Part shown: one piece after another, positions 32,908 through 41,604 of the stretch | Layout: every line of letters begins with the position of its first letter | How positions within the stretch are numbered: the first letter of the stretch is position 1 | Assembly: GCA_003554945.1 (NCBI GenBank) | Contig: PWHN01000044.1 | Span: 38,286 to 102,285 of the forward strand | Source of the DNA: a bacterium | Lineage (GTDB): Bacteria; T1Sed10-126 | Direction of reading: 5' to 3' | Length of the DNA: 64,000 nucleotides | Notes under the pieces: generated by a model | The model's database searches: none | What the model saw: the letters and a program-made list of their open reading frames with translations, nothing else | What the model was told of the DNA's origin: nothing | Translations under genes and position numbers: made by a program

Positions 32908-33570
32908 ATGTGGGATAGAGATAGCGGAATAATGTTTGCTGCGGATTTACCCGACCGGGACAGCGCCTTTTCGATTTTGGACGAGGTGGCCGACCAGGTC
33001 GACGTAATTAAATTCAACTACCCGCTAATACTGCGGGAAGGAATTAACCTTCTTGGCGAGACCAAAAAACGTTACGGGCGACCCGTTTTCGCTGATTTTA
33101 AGGTGGCCGACGTGCCTGTAACAAACAACAGAATTATTAAATTATGTGAAGAAGAGGGCGTAGACGCTGTGATGCTGCACGGCTTTATTGGTGTGGAAGC
33201 ACTACGGCGGGCGAAGAAAGTGGCCGATAAGCTGGGTCTATTTCTGGTGACTCAACTAACAAGTCCCGGCGGGGCTGATTTTTTTGAGCCACACTGGAAA
33301 AAATTTGCTGAGCTGGCAGTGGTAATGGAATTAGAAGGAGTGCAGGCGCCCGGCAACAGGCCGCAGGTAGTAAAGCAAGTGAGAGAGATAGTAGGGGATG
33401 AACTTGTGATCGTCTCCTGCGGGATTGGGGCCCAGGGTGGTAAATACGGGGGTGCTATTGCCGCCGGCGCTGACTTTGAAATCATTGGACGCGACATCTA
33501 CCGAGCAGATTCTCCCGGCGACAAAGTGGAGTCAATCAGACGTGAAATTAAACCCCACCTCAACAATTAA
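32908..33570 (+). CDS. pyrF: Orotidine 5'-phosphate decarboxylase (archaeal-type)
   Basis: This 220-residue TIM-barrel enzyme has the catalytic set ADFKVADVPVT (Asp-x-Lys-x2-Asp), a Pro/Thr-rich TQLTSPGG loop, SCGIGAQGGKYGGAI and IIGRDIY. It makes UMP from OMP. The short length and motif spacing are those of the archaeal-type subfamily. It stands apart from other pyrimidine genes, between two copies of a miniature inverted-repeat element. Confidence 0.93.
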   Translation: MWDRDSGIMFAADLPDRDSAFSILDEVADQVDVIKFNYPLILREGINLLGETKKRYGRPVFADFKVADVPVTNNRIIKLCEEEGVDAVMLHGFIGVEALRRAKKVADKLGLFLVTQLTSPGGADFFEPHWKKFAELAVVMELEGVQAPGNRPQVVKQVREIVGDELVIVSCGIGAQGGKYGGAIAAGADFEIIGRDIYRADSPGDKVESIRREIKPHLNN

Positions 33571-33578
33571 CAACAAAA

Positions 33579-33675
33579 GTAACTACTCATCTATCCCCTC
33601 TTCGCTGGAAGGTGAGGGCCCGTTCCCCCCCTTTGTTTTCCCCCCGTCAAGGGGGAAAATAAAGTGAGTAGTTAA
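33579..33675. mobile_element. MITE-like element, copy 3
   Basis: Starts GTAACTACTCA nine bases after the pyrF stop and ends TGAGTAGTTAAC. The C-run/G-run hairpin of the dispersed family is inside. With copy 2 it brackets pyrF. Confidence 0.75.
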
Positions 33676-33706
33676 CAACAAAAGACAGATTATAAGGTGG
33701 AGTAAA

Positions 33707-33985
33707 ATGAGTGAAGAAACAGAGCTTGAGCTATCAATATATGAATACTGTGCCGAGGACGACTCCTACACAGTGCGTGGCGATTTGGGATACGCACCTG
33801 ACCTATCTGAGTTAAAGAAGCAGGCTGAATTAAATTTTCAACGTGTTGTCGACATGGAGCAGCTTGAAGCGCTGGTAATAATCAAAGAGGACGTGACCAT
33901 CCATCTGCACGCCGACGGGGAAGCAGTGATAAACGGAGTGCAGTCGGAAGCCGAAGCAGAGGAGCTCATGAAGAAGATAGTTTAG
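33707..33985 (+). CDS. Small acidic hypothetical protein (92 aa)
   Basis: The product is an alpha/beta protein with strands LELSIYEYC, YTVRGDLG, LEALVIIKEDVTIHLHADG and a C-terminal helix (AEAEELMKKIV). It is strongly acidic, as are most proteins here. AAGGTGGAG lies before the ATG. Its stop overlaps that of the convergent lipase gene by three bases. No family is recognised. Confidence 0.75.
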   Translation: MSEETELELSIYEYCAEDDSYTVRGDLGYAPDLSELKKQAELNFQRVVDMEQLEALVIIKEDVTIHLHADGEAVINGVQSEAEAEELMKKIV

Positions 33986-35088
33986 GGAAATTTGCCGGTT
34001 TGCAAAAAGTGGACGGTAGCCTGACGCACCTCTTGCAGGCCGGGCAGAAAACTGTGCATCCCCCTGACCACAAGAAAATCGGCGGCATTTTCAAGACGTG
34101 TAGTAGAAATGCTAATAGTTCCGTCTCCCGGGCCTGTAATCAGAGGATTCCATCCATCCTCGCCGCCAACCTGACCGGCAATTATACCTATTTCAACATC
34201 GGGAACAGGAAGCTGACTGACCTGTTCTTCGGTTAACGCTTTTCCGCTTTCTCCGGCCAGAACCTGGAAAGGAAAAAAATCTTCCAGAGCTTCTGCGACC
34301 TGAGACCCACGGTTGGGAGGAGCAACCATGACAATTTTACCTATATCAATATTCTCCTGCCAGTCAGCATCGGCGAAAAGACGGCGAACAACTATACCAC
34401 CCAGACTCTGGGTGACAAAAGAGACTGTATCAGCACCGTCAGCACGTTTTATGATAGTAGCCAGCTGTTCGGCATGCTCGTCAATAGACCGCCGGGTGCT
34501 CGGATAATTAACTGTTTGTGCCTCAAAACCAGCCTCGCTAAGCTCGGAGCGTAAGGGCTCGACACTATCCTTGCCGCGAAATAGACCGTGTAGAATAAAA
34601 ACCCAGTGGTTGCTTTTTGGCTCAAACTTCAGATCCCGGCGATAAGTTTGAAAAGCACTCTGGCAGGCTTCGTAACTACCCCAGGCGCGTCTCAAGTCCT
34701 GTGCGTCCAGTAGCCGGTGATGTCCGGCAAAGACGTTCTCCTGGATTCTCCAGCCGTGATAGACAAAGACGTCAGCCCAAAATTGGTCCCCACCCAGGGT
34801 CCAGATGGGCAGGTTAGGAAAGCCGTTACCATATTGAGCCTGCAGCATCTCTACCAGGGTCTCCTCCATCTGCTCCAGACTTCCCCGGCTTACAAGCTGG
34901 CGACGCTCACCGGATTCTCCCGTATTAATCAACTGACAGTTAGCGCCGTTATCCTGACATTCAATTGCATAATTGAGCACCTGGCGCTGCTCTTTCCAGT
35001 GATCTTCACTGGCGCTCAAATTATCCGCAAACCCGAACAAAATAACGGCAGTAAAAATAAGAAAAATAAGGCTGGAACGACGAAACAT
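33982..35088 (-). CDS. Secreted alpha/beta hydrolase (lipase-like)
   Basis: This 368-residue protein has a signal peptide (residues 1-27, ending LSA|S). An alpha/beta-hydrolase core begins near residue 165 with FILHGLFRGKDS (oxyanion loop), then VSFVTQSLGGIVVRR carrying the nucleophile Ser in TQSLGG, a variant of GxSxG. MVAPPNRGSQVA, GTISISTTRL (Asp region) and GMHSFLPG (catalytic His) follow. It resembles PGAP1/lipase-class-2 esterases. The N-terminal 150 residues are a separate domain rich in aromatic residues. Substrate unknown. Confidence 0.85.
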   Translation of the reverse strand: MFRRSSLIFLIFTAVILFGFADNLSASEDHWKEQRQVLNYAIECQDNGANCQLINTGESGERRQLVSRGSLEQMEETLVEMLQAQYGNGFPNLPIWTLGGDQFWADVFVYHGWRIQENVFAGHHRLLDAQDLRRAWGSYEACQSAFQTYRRDLKFEPKSNHWVFILHGLFRGKDSVEPLRSELSEAGFEAQTVNYPSTRRSIDEHAEQLATIIKRADGADTVSFVTQSLGGIVVRRLFADADWQENIDIGKIVMVAPPNRGSQVAEALEDFFPFQVLAGESGKALTEEQVSQLPVPDVEIGIIAGQVGGEDGWNPLITGPGDGTISISTTRLENAADFLVVRGMHSFLPGLQEVRQATVHFLQTGKFP

Positions 35089-35115
35089 GGGCAGGCACCT
35101 TTTTAAGTAAAAAAA

Positions 35116-36012
35116 TCAAATTTCTCTATTCTCCGGCGTATCCGGTGGTGAACTAGTACCAAATTGTTCGATATTTTCCTGGTAATGATTGATGGCAAAA
35201 TAGACCCAAACTATACCGGCTACCAGTGTAATAAACTCTGCGTAAGGTATATTAATTCCCGCCAAGCGCAGGGGAAAGAGAACAGTCTGAACGATAAGGA
35301 CAGGCGTGATGGCGTAAGCGGATACAAGCAGGAGTTGTCCCCAGCCAGGGTCTTCCGGGACGTTGTCCCGGGCGATAATTCCTCCGCTACTGATTAGAAC
35401 TATCCGGAGTATTGAGCTGAACAGAAGTTCAAGTAGAGTCAGAGCAGCAAGTGAAAAAATAAGTGCAATTCGAAAATAAGGGAGCCAGTCACTAATAAAG
35501 GCGGTATCAACGAGTATTTCCGGGGCCCCTTTAGTCTCTTCATAATAACGGGTCGAAAAATCCATGAACATGCCAGGGCCGGAGCGGGCAAACAATCTGC
35601 CGTTGACAGCAACAGCGAGCACGTCGTCATCCAGCCGGGCTCGATTAACACTACCTTCCGGATCAATAATTATTCGGTAATCCTGATAAATTTCCAGGCT
35701 GTAGGGGGACTGATTTTGAATCCGGAGGTCACCGTTTTGGAAATAGACGTCCGGCCAGTCGGCCATTAAGTTTTCGCCGACGACGCCACTCACATTCCAG
35801 ACAAAAAAACTACCGGCGAGCACCTGGATAGCCCCGAGGAGGAGTAGAAGCTTAAAAAAGTAACCAACAGTTGAACTGGTCTTTTCGGAAAGTGGAAAGA
35901 CATAAAATTTTGGATTACTGCAGGCCATGATGAGCCGACGCAGGAAACCGGCGGGCAGCTTGTTTAAACTATGATTGAAACCGTTTTTTGAGTCGTTAGC
36001 CTGTTTATCCAC
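35116..36012 (-). CDS. DUF1189-like membrane protein
   Basis: This 298-residue protein has a first helix after the conserved NPKFYVFPLSEKTSSTVGYFF segment. A periplasmic domain (LMADWPDVYFQNGDLRI, IYQDYRIIIDPEGSVN) and about four C-terminal helices follow. The order and the nGxL/IIDxxG signature resemble DUF1189, a Firmicutes inner-membrane family of unknown function. It may share a promoter with the downstream lipase-like gene (gap 27 bases). Confidence 0.7.
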   Translation of the reverse strand: MDKQANDSKNGFNHSLNKLPAGFLRRLIMACSNPKFYVFPLSEKTSSTVGYFFKLLLLLGAIQVLAGSFFVWNVSGVVGENLMADWPDVYFQNGDLRIQNQSPYSLEIYQDYRIIIDPEGSVNRARLDDDVLAVAVNGRLFARSGPGMFMDFSTRYYEETKGAPEILVDTAFISDWLPYFRIALIFSLAALTLLELLFSSILRIVLISSGGIIARDNVPEDPGWGQLLLVSAYAITPVLIVQTVLFPLRLAGINIPYAEFITLVAGIVWVYFAINHYQENIEQFGTSSPPDTPENREI

Positions 36013-36131
36013 TGTTTATCCTTTTTTTTATTTAACAGCTAAATTTTGATTGGAAAAAATTCGTAGTTTTGCCTGTTACATTGTATAATACAGCCCACTT
36101 TATGACGAGCCAGAACCTACCGGAAGGGGAT

Positions 36132-36179
36132 CATATTTTCTTCCCCGCGGGGGGAAGACCAGGCGGCAAGGAAAATATG
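36132..36179 (+). promoter_or_regulatory. Nested hairpin in folE2 leader
   Basis: CATATTTTC (36132-36140) pairs with GAAAATATG (36171-36179). Inside, CTTCCCC pairs with GGGGAAG (about 36140-36157). It lies about 60 bases before the folE2 start, downstream of a possible -10 TATAAT at 36084-36089. It could be a leader regulatory fold; it does not match the known THF riboswitch. Confidence 0.45.
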
Positions 36180-36235
36180 GAGCGGGACTCGATTCGCGAT
36201 GAAAAAATAACTGCTTTTTTCAGGAGTGAAACTTC

Positions 36236-37051
36236 TTGGTTAACAAAGAAAAAATGAAGGACGTGCAGGACAGCCCGGCTGCTCAAGAGGAAGAGCTGCA
36301 CCGGGTAGGAATCCGAGATTTTAAACTGCCGCTGCTTGTCGCCGACCGGGCAAACGACACACAACCCGTCGTAGCCACGGCAAATTTCGGCGTAAATCTT
36401 GACAAAAATCAACGCGGTGCCCATTTGAGCCGTTTTGTGGAACTGGCGGAAGACTACAGACGTTCCCGTTTCACCCTCCACTCAGTGGGAGAATTTCTGC
36501 GAGATATGAGAGAGCGACTGGAGTCAACTAATGCTTACGCTCGATTCGATTTCGACTACTTTATGCCCAAAGATTCGCCGCTGTCGGAAAAGGCTGCTCT
36601 TGTTGATTTCAACTGCGGCTTCGGTGGACTACTGGTTGAGGATAAAGTTAATATCTGGATCAGAACCGAAGTTCCGGTAACATCCTTATGTCCCTGCAGT
36701 AAATCAAACAGCGAGGGTGGCGCCCACAACCAGCGGGCGCGGGTCAAAACCAGGGCGGTTATCGACGGCATGGTCTGGTTGGAAGAAATGATTGAGCTAA
36801 TTGAAAACAGCGGTAGCAGCCAGGTTTATGCGCTGTTGAAAAGAGAAGATGAAGCCTATCTTACTAACGAAGCCTACGAGAATCCCAAGTTTGTCGAGGA
36901 TATTGTCCGCGATTTAAGCGCCAGTTTAAAAGAACATGAACAGATAAAGGATTTTGTGGCTGAATGCGTTAGCTATGAATCGATCCACAACCACAATGCC
37001 TACGCAGCCACTCGCCACGGAACATTCTGGGACCGGCTGGAGGAGTTTTAA
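36236..37051 (+). CDS. folE2: GTP cyclohydrolase IB (FolE2)
   Basis: This 271-residue protein matches FolE2: VGIRDFKLPLLV, KNQRGAHLSRFVE, VTSLCPCSKSNSEGGAHNQRARV (catalytic Cys and metal loop) and a C-terminal IHNHNAYA (His). It converts GTP to dihydroneopterin triphosphate, the first step of folate and queuosine synthesis, and in relatives substitutes for zinc-dependent FolE. The TTG start follows AGGAG. Its stop overlaps the following PHP gene (TAATG), so the two are coupled. folK lies elsewhere at 54362. Confidence 0.95.
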   Translation: MVNKEKMKDVQDSPAAQEEELHRVGIRDFKLPLLVADRANDTQPVVATANFGVNLDKNQRGAHLSRFVELAEDYRRSRFTLHSVGEFLRDMRERLESTNAYARFDFDYFMPKDSPLSEKAALVDFNCGFGGLLVEDKVNIWIRTEVPVTSLCPCSKSNSEGGAHNQRARVKTRAVIDGMVWLEEMIELIENSGSSQVYALLKREDEAYLTNEAYENPKFVEDIVRDLSASLKEHEQIKDFVAECVSYESIHNHNAYAATRHGTFWDRLEEF

Positions 37052-37929
37052 TGACAAGTTACGAGAAGGCGCTCATCGAACAGGGTGGAATGGATCTCCA
37101 CTCACACTCTTTTGCCTCGGATGGCCAGTTCAAACCAAAAGAGCTGGCAAAACGAGCCGAGTCGGCCGGACTGGAGATACTTGCGCTGACCGACCATGAC
37201 ACCGTAGCCGGAGTTGAAGAGTTTATGTCCGCCGGTCAAAATTTGTCTCTAACTACTGTCCCCGGTGTAGAAATAAGCTGTCAGAGCGGCAAAAAACGAT
37301 TTCATATCCTTGGCTACTACATAGACTGGACGCGCCCAAAACTGAAAAAACGACTGAATTTTTTTGAACAGGCCCGGGCCGATCGTGTTCGGAGAATGCT
37401 TGAAGTTTTAGCAAGGCACACTGGAATCAAAATATCTTTTGACGAAGTTTCCCGCCGCGCCGGCAAGAGCCTGATTGGTAAACCTCACGTAGCACAGACC
37501 TTAGTTGCGAAGGGAGTGGTTAATTCCACTGCCGAAGCTTTTAATCAATACCTGGCTCACGGCCGGCCGCTTGATAAAGTCCCCAAGGAACGAATGGGAG
37601 TAAACGAAGCGATAGGTTTAATAAAAGAGTCCGGCGGCGTGCCGGTGCTTGCCCACCCGGTCCTGCATGAAGGTAAACTTGATTTAAAACGGCTGATTGG
37701 CCTTGGGATAGAAGGATTAGAGGTTTTTTACTCCGACAATCAAGCCGAAGACTCTGCCCATTACTGGAAGTTAGCCCGCAAACACGATTTGATTGTTACC
37801 GGGGGCAGCGATTTTCACGGCAGTGTAAAACCCGAGGTTAAGCTGGGCGATATACGAGTAGACAGCGATTTTTTACAACCCCTCAAGCAAGCCAGTCGCC
37901 GGGCCGGTGGTCGACTTGATATCCAGTGA
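37051..37929 (+). CDS. PHP-domain phosphoesterase, paralogue 2
   Basis: This 292-residue protein has MDLHSHSFASDG, LALTDHDTVAG, PGVEISC, VLAHPVLHEG and TGGSDFHG, the PHP metal ligands in order. It is clearly a paralogue of the protein at 20346 across its length. It is translationally coupled to folE2 (shared TAATG). The possible link is dephosphorylation of a nucleotide or pterin intermediate, but that is inference; RNase AM-like activity is equally possible. Confidence 0.88.
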   Translation: MTSYEKALIEQGGMDLHSHSFASDGQFKPKELAKRAESAGLEILALTDHDTVAGVEEFMSAGQNLSLTTVPGVEISCQSGKKRFHILGYYIDWTRPKLKKRLNFFEQARADRVRRMLEVLARHTGIKISFDEVSRRAGKSLIGKPHVAQTLVAKGVVNSTAEAFNQYLAHGRPLDKVPKERMGVNEAIGLIKESGGVPVLAHPVLHEGKLDLKRLIGLGIEGLEVFYSDNQAEDSAHYWKLARKHDLIVTGGSDFHGSVKPEVKLGDIRVDSDFLQPLKQASRRAGGRLDIQ

Positions 37930-37950
37930 TTTTGTGAGGAATGAGTAGCC

Positions 37951-39045
37951 GTGGTTACAAAAATTAAGCTCGGATTGGAATTAACAACCCTACATACGGC
38001 TCATCGGACGCGTGGATTTGGCCGCGTTGCCCAGGCCTATTTTGAAGAGTTGAGCCGGCGGCCAGAAATTGAGGTGGCTCCATACAGCACTGATGAATTT
38101 CCACGCTCCACGGGAACCAGGGATGACCAGTGGAAAGATCAGCTCTGGGACCGCTGGCGGCTGGCCTGGAGTTATCGCACGCAGGAGATCGACCTGCTCC
38201 AGATCATTGACCCGATGAAAGTTCCACCTTTTAGCTCAGCACCAGTGGTAACCATGGTTCATGATCTAATTCCATACATTTACCGGGAGCGTTATCAACC
38301 CAACCTATTTGTGCAGTATCTATACTGGCGAATGAAAAGGCAAATAAAATCATCGGCCGGAGTAGTAACACCATCACACAGCACGGCTGAAGACCTGGCG
38401 ATGATGTTTGCTATAAATGAGGACAGAATTCAACCGATTCCACATGGAATAGACAGGAAACGTTTTTATCCGAGAGCGGAGACAGAGATTAAAGAACTCT
38501 GTCAGAAATACCGGCTGCGGCGTCCTTACTTCCTTATGGTGGCCGACCTCAGCAAATATGATCCAAGAAAAAGCCTGGAACCTGTGATTACCCGCTGGGA
38601 TGTTGAAAAGCTACAAGAAGTCTCGCTGGTTGTAGCCGGCAAACAAGGCGAGTATTCAGAACAGTTGAAACGAAAATGGCCCGGACGAAGAAATCAGCTT
38701 ATATTTCCGGGCTACGTCGACGATAACGAATTGGCCGGGCTCTACAGTGGAGCCAGCGGACTGATTTTTCCCTCCCGTTACGAAGGATTTGGCTTTCCGG
38801 TGCTGGAGGCGATGGCCTGTGGAACACGGCCGGTGGTCAGAACTATAGGGTCGGTCAAAGAAATTATAGACGGTCACGCAATTCAGCTGGAAGACAGTTA
38901 TTTTGAGGAGGAACTGGTAGATGCGCTTCTGGAGCTAAAATACGAGTCCGACACCGACGAAAAACTTGTAACACATACGAAAAAGTACAGTTGGGAAAAA
39001 ACTATTGAACGACTTTTAGAATATTATAAAAACTTTTTGCCCTGA
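37951..39045 (+). CDS. GT4-family glycosyltransferase
   Basis: This 364-residue GT-B enzyme has an N-terminal acceptor lobe (VVTMVHDLIPYIYRERY) and a C-terminal donor lobe with the E-x7-E motif RYEGFGFPVLEAMACGTRPV. The GTG start follows a weak GAGGA. It is a different protein from the GT4 at 4978. It is separated by 21 bases from the PHP gene and could be in its operon. It ends 5 bases from rarA. Sugar and acceptor unknown. Confidence 0.87.
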   Translation: MVTKIKLGLELTTLHTAHRTRGFGRVAQAYFEELSRRPEIEVAPYSTDEFPRSTGTRDDQWKDQLWDRWRLAWSYRTQEIDLLQIIDPMKVPPFSSAPVVTMVHDLIPYIYRERYQPNLFVQYLYWRMKRQIKSSAGVVTPSHSTAEDLAMMFAINEDRIQPIPHGIDRKRFYPRAETEIKELCQKYRLRRPYFLMVADLSKYDPRKSLEPVITRWDVEKLQEVSLVVAGKQGEYSEQLKRKWPGRRNQLIFPGYVDDNELAGLYSGASGLIFPSRYEGFGFPVLEAMACGTRPVVRTIGSVKEIIDGHAIQLEDSYFEEELVDALLELKYESDTDEKLVTHTKKYSWEKTIERLLEYYKNFLP

Positions 39046-39050
39046 ACTTT

Positions 39051-40361
39051 TCACTCTCCGGCAAGCTCATCCAGGTATTTCTTCAGGCGACTCTCCTGCC
39101 CATGTGAAGTGGGTTTATAAAAGTCCTGCGGCTCTGTTAGGTAATCCTGCTTAACGTAGGCGCCCGGATAATTATGAGGATACTGGTATTCCCCGCTCGC
39201 CTGTTTATCTTTTTCACTGCCGTAACTGCTATCGCGCAGGTGTGGGGGGACGGGGAGTTCGAGTCCATCCCTTATTGCCTGGCGGGCCTTTTTTATAGCC
39301 TCATAGCTGGCATTGCTCTTGGGTGAGGAAGCCAGGTAGGTAGTGGCCTGGGCCAGCGGAATCTGTGCTTCCGGAAGACCCACGGTTTCAACAGCCTGCT
39401 GGGCGGCAACCGTCAGGGTGAGAGCATAGGGAGCAGCGTTGCCAATATCCTCGGAAGCAGCGATTATAAGGCGACGGGCGATAAACCGGGGGTCTTCGCC
39501 GGCTTCCAGCATACGAGCGAGATAATAAATAGCAGCGTCCGGGTCCGATCCTCTAATGCTCTTTATAAAGGCCGAGGCAACGTCATAGTGATGGTCGGCG
39601 TCGCGATCGTAATCGACATATTTTTCTTGATAAACACCCTCCAGAAGGTCACGGTTAATCGTCTTCTGTTCCGCAGTCAGAACGGCGATCTCCAACCCTT
39701 GAAGCAGACGGCGTCCATCTCCACCGGCAACGTCGAGAATATATTCTTCTGCTTCCGCGGTCAATTCAACCTCCCCGTCATATCCACGTTCATCCCTCAA
39801 AGCACGATTTAAGAGAATACGGAGGTTATCCTCGCTCAATTTTTTAAATTCAACCAGCAGGGAGCGAGAAATAAGAGCGTTGTTCAGGTAGTAATAGGGA
39901 TTCTGAGTAGTAGCGCCGATTAAGATCAGAGTTCTTTTTTCTACTGAAGGCAGGAGCGCGTCCTGCTGGGCTTTGTTAAAACGGTGAATTTCATCGAAGA
40001 AAAGAATCGTCCGTCTGGATTGAGCCTGCTGACGCTGGCGCGCCCGTTCAATGACCGCCCGCAGGTCATCCTTGCCCGCAAGGACAGCATTCAAACGCTC
40101 AAAGGCGGCATCAGTGCGGCGGGCAACAATATTTGCGAGAGCTGTTTTACCAACTCCGGGAGGACCGTGAATAATAAGACTACTCAGCCGGTCGGCCTCA
40201 AGAGCTCTTCTGAGTGGGGTCCCCGGACCGACCGCATTTTCCTGACCTACAAACTCAGACAGGTCACGGGGGGCAAGCCGCAAAGGAAGAGGCTGCGTCG
40301 CCGGATCAGTATCTCCGGCAGGCTGTTGCTTAAAAAGATTGCTCTCCTGCTCAGTCGCCAC
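39051..40361 (-). CDS. rarA: Replication-associated AAA ATPase RarA (MgsA)
   Basis: This 436-residue protein has Walker A GPPGVGKT, Walker B ILFFDEIHRFNKAQQDALLP, sensor GATTQNP and the long C-terminal tetramerisation/replication domain (DVASAFIKSIRGSDPDAAIYYLARMLEAGEDPRFIARRL) typical of RarA. It acts at stalled replication forks. GTG 40361 lies just inside the end of the thioredoxin-like gene upstream (11-base overlap). The longer open frame overlaps more and lacks a ribosome-binding site. Confidence 0.94.
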   Translation of the reverse strand: MATEQESNLFKQQPAGDTDPATQPLPLRLAPRDLSEFVGQENAVGPGTPLRRALEADRLSSLIIHGPPGVGKTALANIVARRTDAAFERLNAVLAGKDDLRAVIERARQRQQAQSRRTILFFDEIHRFNKAQQDALLPSVEKRTLILIGATTQNPYYYLNNALISRSLLVEFKKLSEDNLRILLNRALRDERGYDGEVELTAEAEEYILDVAGGDGRRLLQGLEIAVLTAEQKTINRDLLEGVYQEKYVDYDRDADHHYDVASAFIKSIRGSDPDAAIYYLARMLEAGEDPRFIARRLIIAASEDIGNAAPYALTLTVAAQQAVETVGLPEAQIPLAQATTYLASSPKSNASYEAIKKARQAIRDGLELPVPPHLRDSSYGSEKDKQASGEYQYPHNYPGAYVKQDYLTEPQDFYKPTSHGQESRLKKYLDELAGE

Positions 40362-41034
40362 GTATTTTTTCCAAACAGTCGCGGACAAATTTTGATATGT
40401 TGCGAAAATCGTCCCAGCGTTTGAGGCAAGCACCCTCCTGAAAGAGTAATACGGTGGGAAATTTTGTTATGCCCTGTTTTTTTACAAGGTCAGGATTTTT
40501 CGTGGCATTAACCAGTGAAAGTCTAACCTGGCTGCTGGCGCGCGATTTTATTTTTTCAAGCGAAGGACTGACCTGCCAGTTTGTCGGCTCCGCAGGGTTC
40601 ATAACGGCAACAAGATGAAAATATGTGCCTGTATTAATAATGTGAGGAAATGAAACTGAATCCACGAGTTCAAATTTTGAGGTTTCAAAGAGAAATCTCC
40701 CGACGAGAAAATCTTTGAACACGTGCTTAAACTCATCAGTGTAGTGAAAATCACCCAGCCGCCGTAATTCCTTACCATCGCGGAAAATAATAAAGGCGGG
40801 ACAGCTTTTGATCCCCCACTGATAAAAGTAGTCACGGTAGTCACGAATACGGGCAGCTATGAAAGTGAAAATATTTATATGTTCCTGAGCTACTTTTGAA
40901 ACGGCTGGTTCAATCAACTGACAGAGATTTGATCTGGGCTCGATAAAATAGATGAGCACGGGTTTCTTGGCCGAAGCTATTTCCCCCTCCAGCTTATCCC
41001 CTTTTGGTGGACGGAAGGGACGTGGTAAAGCCAC
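40351..41034 (-). CDS. Tandem degenerate thioredoxin-fold protein
   Basis: This 227-residue protein has two thioredoxin-like halves. Each has a first strand (PVLIYFIEP and FHLVAVMNP), a cis-Pro strand (SCPAFIIF and KFPTVLLF) and a final helix. The active-site positions read EPRSNLCQ in the first (one Cys) and NPAEPTNW in the second (none), so no CxxC redox centre is left. The protein is probably a scaffold or chaperone rather than a reductase. It is coupled with zapA upstream (3-base gap) and rarA downstream. Confidence 0.8.
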   Translation of the reverse strand: MALPRPFRPPKGDKLEGEIASAKKPVLIYFIEPRSNLCQLIEPAVSKVAQEHINIFTFIAARIRDYRDYFYQWGIKSCPAFIIFRDGKELRRLGDFHYTDEFKHVFKDFLVGRFLFETSKFELVDSVSFPHIINTGTYFHLVAVMNPAEPTNWQVSPSLEKIKSRASSQVRLSLVNATKNPDLVKKQGITKFPTVLLFQEGACLKRWDDFRNISKFVRDCLEKIRGD

Positions 41035-41037
41035 TAT

Positions 41038-41322
41038 TTACTCCTCCTCAATAGCCTTCATTTTTTTCTGGATCTGCTCGAAACGGTTCAAAAGCTCGTC
41101 GGTCAGTTCGGCCGGGCGGTCTTCAATCTCCGCCGCAGTTAATTCGCCGGCAAGATTTAAAGAAACAAGCAATGCCACCTGAAGGCGACTGGCCTGCGGG
41201 GCCTTGGTCTTAATCGTTTCAATTTTGTCCTCTACCAGTCTCAACGACCGCTCGATCAACTCGGGGTCCTCACCCGTTTTCACGGGAATGTTCACGCCAA
41301 GTAATTCTACAGAATCAGCCAT
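41038..41322 (-). CDS. zapA: Cell division protein ZapA
   Basis: This 94-residue protein has the ZapA plan: a short beta start (VELLGVNIPVKTGEDPE), then helices (LRLVEDKIETIK, ASRLQVALLVSLNLAGEL) and a coiled-coil (DELLNRFEQIQKKMKAIEEE). ZapA promotes FtsZ bundling at midcell. The position after pheT matches many Firmicutes genomes. Confidence 0.9.
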   Translation of the reverse strand: MADSVELLGVNIPVKTGEDPELIERSLRLVEDKIETIKTKAPQASRLQVALLVSLNLAGELTAAEIEDRPAELTDELLNRFEQIQKKMKAIEEE

Positions 41323-41331
41323 TTAAATCAC

Positions 41332-41604
41332 TCAGCTCGTCTCATCTACAAGGCTCATAATATGTTTAAATTTTTGTTCTAACGCGCCCGTCAAATCGAC
41401 AGCGGCAGCGGTCTGCCGCTCCAGATCACTTTCCAACGATTGTATCTCAGACCCTGCTTCAGATAACTCCTGTTTTAACTCTTTATTTTTTTCTTGCAAC
41501 TGTTGGAGCTCCGCCCGGGTCCGTTCAAATTTAATCAGAAGTTCCTCGACCGCGTCAAGATGTTCTTTTAAAAGCTCCTCGTAGTAATTGTCTCTTTCAC
41601 TCAT
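41332..41604 (-). CDS. Small coiled-coil protein between pheT and zapA
   Basis: This 90-residue protein is almost entirely helical with heptads (YYEELLKEHLDAVEELLIKFERTRAELQQLQ, EKNKELKQELSEAG, QSLESDLERQTAAAVDL). The ATG at 41604 overlaps the pheT stop by 8 bases. It is an unnamed ZapA-neighbour; its size and coiled-coil resemble ZapB or DivIC-like division proteins, but homology is not shown. Confidence 0.65.
   Translation of the reverse strand: MSERDNYYEELLKEHLDAVEELLIKFERTRAELQQLQEKNKELKQELSEAGSEIQSLESDLERQTAAAVDLTGALEQKFKHIMSLVDETS

Noticed and set aside
36060-36235. THF riboswitch before folE2
   Set aside because: The nested hairpin does not have the known consensus sequence of that class.
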